64,000 bases of DNA from Takifugu bimaculatus (taxonomy: Eukaryota; Chordata; Actinopteri; Tetraodontiformes; Tetraodontidae): positions 628,550-692,549 of the forward strand of contig CP034986.1 of NCBI GenBank assembly GCA_004026145.2. Reading direction: 5' to 3'. The notes under the pieces are model-generated. The model had not been told where the DNA came from. It saw only the letters and a program-made list of their open reading frames with translations, and made no database searches. The position numbers were made by a program, and so were the translations under genes. Each line of letters begins with the position of its first letter. The stretch's first letter is position 1. Shown in pieces: positions 60,847 to 64,000 of the stretch.

Positions 60847-61836
60847 ATGGTGAACCTGGAGGTGGTGACCTTAGTTCTGCTGCTGTCTTCCTGCAGCAGC
60901 TCACAGGTCTCAGAGCGGCGTATAGATGCCAACGATGACCAGGACCCCAATAAAACCATCCTGGAGATGCTGCACATTGAAAGAGTCTCTGCGAGCCATC
61001 AGCAGGCACGGCCCCACCCCTACATGAGGAGGATCTACCAGAGCTTACACTCACTGGACTTCGGTGGTGCAGACGGAACGCTGGTGCAGAGCTTTCGCAG
61101 CATTCTCAGTAAGTAGGCATTTTAGTTAAGAAGATTTTAAATGGAATAAATATGATCATTTGTTGCTATTAAACATCACAAACCCAGATGACAAGAAGTT
61201 TCTCCGGGGTCCTCATCAACTAGGATGTCCAAGCGACCCCCCCTCAAGCAACAATGTTCATAGTAACCAATGATCTCTGAGAAGAATGAAGAATGAAGAC
61301 CTTTGAATTCTGCAAAGGATACCTGAGCTAGCATTGACCCTGAACCTACACACATACACACAAGTGTGATTTATGTGATCTTTCTGGACTCCTCAGGCCC
61401 TCCTGACGCTCCTGCGGGATGGATCTGGTTCAACGTGAGCAGCCTGCAGCCCTCCATGCTGGCCGCAGAGCTGGTTCTCTTCAGGAAAACACTACATCCG
61501 CGGCCCGTCAGCGTGACAGTCACCCTGCACGGAGTCACAGCTCCCGAGGCGGCTCGCCGCGACAGCCCTGCCCTGGAGGAGAGGCTGCTGAAGCTGGAGC
61601 AGCGTCCCGCATCCGGATACGACGTTTTTGACGTGTCTCCCCTGCTAGCTCGCAGGCCTCTGGAGGCGGTGGGCTTTCAGCTGCAGTACACAGATGAGAG
61701 CGGGAGCCTGGTCCTCCATGAGGCCCTCACTCAGAGTCTCTACGCTCTGACCCGAGGCCTGCAGACCGAACCCCTGCTGGTGCTTTACCAGAGGCACCGC
61801 CACAACCTGGAACTGGACAGCCTGGGACTGCAGTGA
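60847..61836 (+). CDS. Secreted TGF-beta/BMP propeptide-like protein without growth-factor domain
   Basis: Two exons (60847-61108 and 61397-61836) give a 233-residue protein. It begins with a signal peptide (MVNLEVVTLVLLLSSCSSS). The rest follows the layout of a BMP-type propeptide: HPYMRRIYQSL, then GTLVQSFRSIL, WIWFNVSSLQPS, AELVLFRKTL, DVFDVSPLLARRPLEAVGF and TEPLLVLYQRHRH. These correspond to the YML.LYR, TVRSF, FNLSSI, AEL.VFR, FDVTP and PLLVTF landmarks of BMP2/4 propeptides. The single intron falls within the propeptide, as in two-exon BMP genes. The protein stops at 61834 with no furin RXXR site, no cysteine outside the signal peptide and no cystine-knot domain in any frame before the AATAAA around 62213-62225. 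I do not recognise the gene. It might bind or antagonise ligands, but that is speculation. Confidence 0.75.
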
Positions 61837-62235
61837 TGCTCCTCTTCACGAGAAAACTGACCTTCTGAAAGCCGCAGTCACTTGTTTCAAAGGAACTGTC
61901 TTCACTTGCCAATATTATTAGGTCCACAAGCTGTAGTTTACTTATCAGACTGAGGCTGATCAACCTGTGTTGCTTTTGTGTGTTTATATACCTGTACCTA
62001 AAAAGGGTCAAATATTCTGAAAAGAAGAGGAAATTCACCACTATCCTTGTCAGCTGATCTGGCTTCCTCTGCCCCACAGCCTCAATATTTCCATTAACAC
62101 TTCTTCTGTCTGACTGTGTGACTTTTATTTATCTGCACTGTTTGTAAATTTAGTCAGTCTCCGTGCCAATGTTTTATCCTCCTGTCCCCTCTTTCTCTCT
62201 CTCTCTCTGTTTGAATAAATGAATAAATCATAAAA
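61837..62235 (+). other. 3' UTR of the propeptide-like gene
   Basis: Non-coding tail with a CT repeat (about 62190-62208) followed by 'ttgaataaatgaataaatc', giving two overlapping AATAAA poly(A) signals. All three frames were read for a TGF-beta mature domain; none is present. Confidence 0.65.
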
Positions 62236-62313
62236 ATTTAATATTTTAATATTCAAACAAAGTTTGCCTGCAAATTCTCCAGGTAATAATTCGTATCCAT
62301 ATCCTAAGTGTTG

Positions 62314-62333
62314 TCGGAATGACGTCATTCCGA
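62314..62333. promoter_or_regulatory. Perfect 20-bp palindrome around a full CRE
   Basis: The sequence tcggaatgacgtcattccga equals its own reverse complement and is centred on TGACGTCA, the full cAMP response element bound by CREB/ATF dimers. It lies about 360 bp upstream of the tetraspanin start codon. Two CCAAT-type motifs follow: ATTGG inverted at 62364-62368 and CCAAT at 62400-62404. A promoter role is inferred. Confidence 0.6.
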
Positions 62334-62689
62334 AACAATAAATTCCCGTCAAGGCTCCACTTTGATTGGCTGCATTCTACGTCTTTCTACTTGTTCTGTC
62401 CAATCACCGCGGAGCAGCCTCAGCAGAAGCCCCGCCTTCCCTACATGTCATTTACCAATAATAGAGCGGATCACTCCGCGGTGTTATCCCGACCACCGCC
62501 GCCGTCTGCGGCTGGACCGAAGCTGTTCTCCCCGCTGAAGGCAGCTGCGTTGTAATGGCTCCCCGGAACGCAGATGCTGGCTCATCCCGACGCAGGCCGT
62601 GAAGCAGGCTGCGACAGAGGGCGTTAAAACAGGCCGCGAAGCGGGCCGCGCATTTCCGTTCAGCTCCGAGACGCCGATGATGCTCAAAC

Positions 62690-63002
62690 ATGTCGGGGAA
62701 CCATTACAAAGGCCACGAAGTCAGCTGCTGCATCAAATACTTCATCTTCGGATTCAACATCCTGTTCTGGGTGAGCGCATCTCTGCTACTGTTCCGATGC
62801 CAGGCGGCATTGTCTGCGCCTCGGTCAGACAATGAGGAGGGAGGCCCGGGTCCCGCCAGCATCCCCGCGGTCCCGTTACCTGCGTCTGGGTCCGAGCCCT
62901 GGCAACGGTTCTGGGTCTGTTTGTCAGATAGAACAGCTGCCACTCACTGGGACCAGTCGGATAATCGGCTTTTTGTGTCCACTAATGACAGCTGAAATGC
63001 GC

Positions 63003-63058
<56 letters not shown>

Positions 63059-63929
63059 GGAGAACGGCCGACATGATGCCATATGTTTGACATGAGAACA
63101 TGATGTACTGTAAAAATCTAAAATTTAAATGTACGCCTCCGCTGTATTCAAATCTGACTGTAATCCAGATTAATTGGACGTAATGTGGATTATATGTGTG
63201 TATGCTTTGCAGCTCCTGGGCATGGCCCTCGTTGGAATCGGTCTGTGGGCCTGGAGTGAGAAGGTAAGGGGGCTATAACCATGTTGTTATCGTGTAATAT
63301 CCACAGAGCTATCAGTATCAGCTATTGAGCTATAAAGGAGCCTCGTCGGTCTGTTGCTACGACACTGTAACAGTCAAATTCATGATGTTCCACATCTAAG
63401 ACGTACGCTATTGGGTCTGCATGGATTCTAAACAATGAGGTTATTTGCTTTGCTACATAAAATGAATATTGATCTGGGCTGACCTTGGATCAGAGGCGTG
63501 TGGGTGACCTTCTACGTCTCCTCACTCAGGGAGTCCTGTCCAACATCTCGTCCATCACGGACCTGGGCGGTTTGGACCCAGTCTGGCTCTTTATGGTGGT
63601 CGGAGGGGTCATGTTCATCCTGGGCTTCGCAGGATGCATCGGGGCGCTGCGTGAAAACACGTTCCTGCTGAAGTTTGTATGTGGCAGGATGATTCCTGGC
63701 ATGTTGGCTCTGCTGTGGCCTGCGGAGCTCATCGCTGTTGTCTGCTCTGCTGCTGCAGTTTTCTGTGTTCCTGGGGATCATCTTCTTCCTGGAGCTGACC
63801 ACAGGCGTGCTGGCCTTTGTCTTTAAGGACTGGATCAAGGACCAGCTCAACCTGTTCATCAACAACAACATCCGCGCGTACCGGGACGACATTGATCTGC
63901 AGAACCTCATCGACTTCACTCAAGAATAC
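62690..63929 (+). CDS. tspan5: C8-group tetraspanin, tspan5-like, 5' part
   Basis: Tetraspanins of this group escort the metalloprotease ADAM10 to the cell surface. Exons: 62690-62770 (MSGNHYKGHEVSCCIKYFIF), 63213-63263 (MALVGIGLWAWSEK), 63530-63676 (GVLSNISSITDLGGLDPVWL, ALRENTFLLKF) and 63759-63929 (FSVFLGIIFFLELTTGV, AYRDDIDLQNLIDFTQEY). Three of four membrane helices and the start of the large extracellular loop are present; the CCG motif and fourth helix lie beyond the window. The N-terminus is closest to TSPAN5. DLGGLDP and DQLNLFINNN also occur in TSPAN17, so a tspan17 identity is possible. The upstream region is GC-rich with CCAAT boxes. Confidence 0.85.
63005..63053. repeat. (CA)n microsatellite
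   Basis: Perfect CA repeat in the first intron of the tetraspanin gene. Confidence 0.95.
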
Positions 63930-64000
63930 GTGAGTGGGAAACAGGAAGCACAGATGTTCCCCAGTTTACCTAAAGGCATCCGTCATTCCCGCTCACCTCT

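Overview
The window is nuclear DNA of a teleost, probably a percomorph with a compact genome. The evidence is short GT-AG introns, many di- and tetranucleotide microsatellites, a tRNA-derived SINE, a non-autonomous hAT transposon, and seven recognisable vertebrate genes packed into 64 kb. There are no bacterial features.

Layout, left to right. (1) 1-3946, plus strand: the 3' part of an ankyrin gene, best read as ank2. (2) 31078-6730, minus strand: a complete camk2d gene with 17 constitutive-type coding exons plus a 15-codon linker exon, tail-to-tail with ank2. That arrangement matches the human ANK2-CAMK2D neighbourhood on 4q and supports both names. Its 10.9-kb second intron carries the hAT element. 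(3) 33447-37721, plus strand: complete aco1 (cytosolic aconitase/IRP1), head-to-head with camk2d. (4) 41625-40479, minus strand: an intronless PAQR9-like seven-helix receptor. (5) 45647-43987, minus strand: the 3' part of a small leucine-rich-repeat protein gene. (6) 57343-47038, minus strand: complete frem1, about 36 exons in 10.3 kb, ending in a C-type lectin domain. (7) 60847-61836, plus strand: a two-exon secreted protein that looks like a BMP/TGF-beta propeptide with no growth-factor domain. (8) 62690-63929 onward, plus strand: the first four exons of a C8-group tetraspanin (tspan5-like), cut by the window edge.

Three observations stand out. First, camk2d carries two 73-bp versions of the exon encoding the alphaE helix and HRD catalytic loop. 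One reads like the delta/gamma paralogs and one like the alpha/beta paralogs. Both have splice sites and identical phase, and 73 is not a multiple of three, so a correct mRNA must contain exactly one. The upstream copy has a long UCUUCC-type pyrimidine array beside its acceptor. Second, the propeptide-only TGF-beta-family gene ends cleanly with a stop and a poly(A) signal, with no cystine-knot domain in any frame. Third, single-base frame breaks (nearly all one extra base) occur in six otherwise well-conserved genes. This points to insertion-type errors in the assembly rather than gene decay, and it limits any claim based on a single frameshift.

The genes form no operon-like pathway. They are independent vertebrate loci: membrane-skeleton adaptor, calcium signalling kinase, iron/citrate metabolism, membrane progestin-type receptor, basement-membrane protein, secreted propeptide and membrane scaffold.
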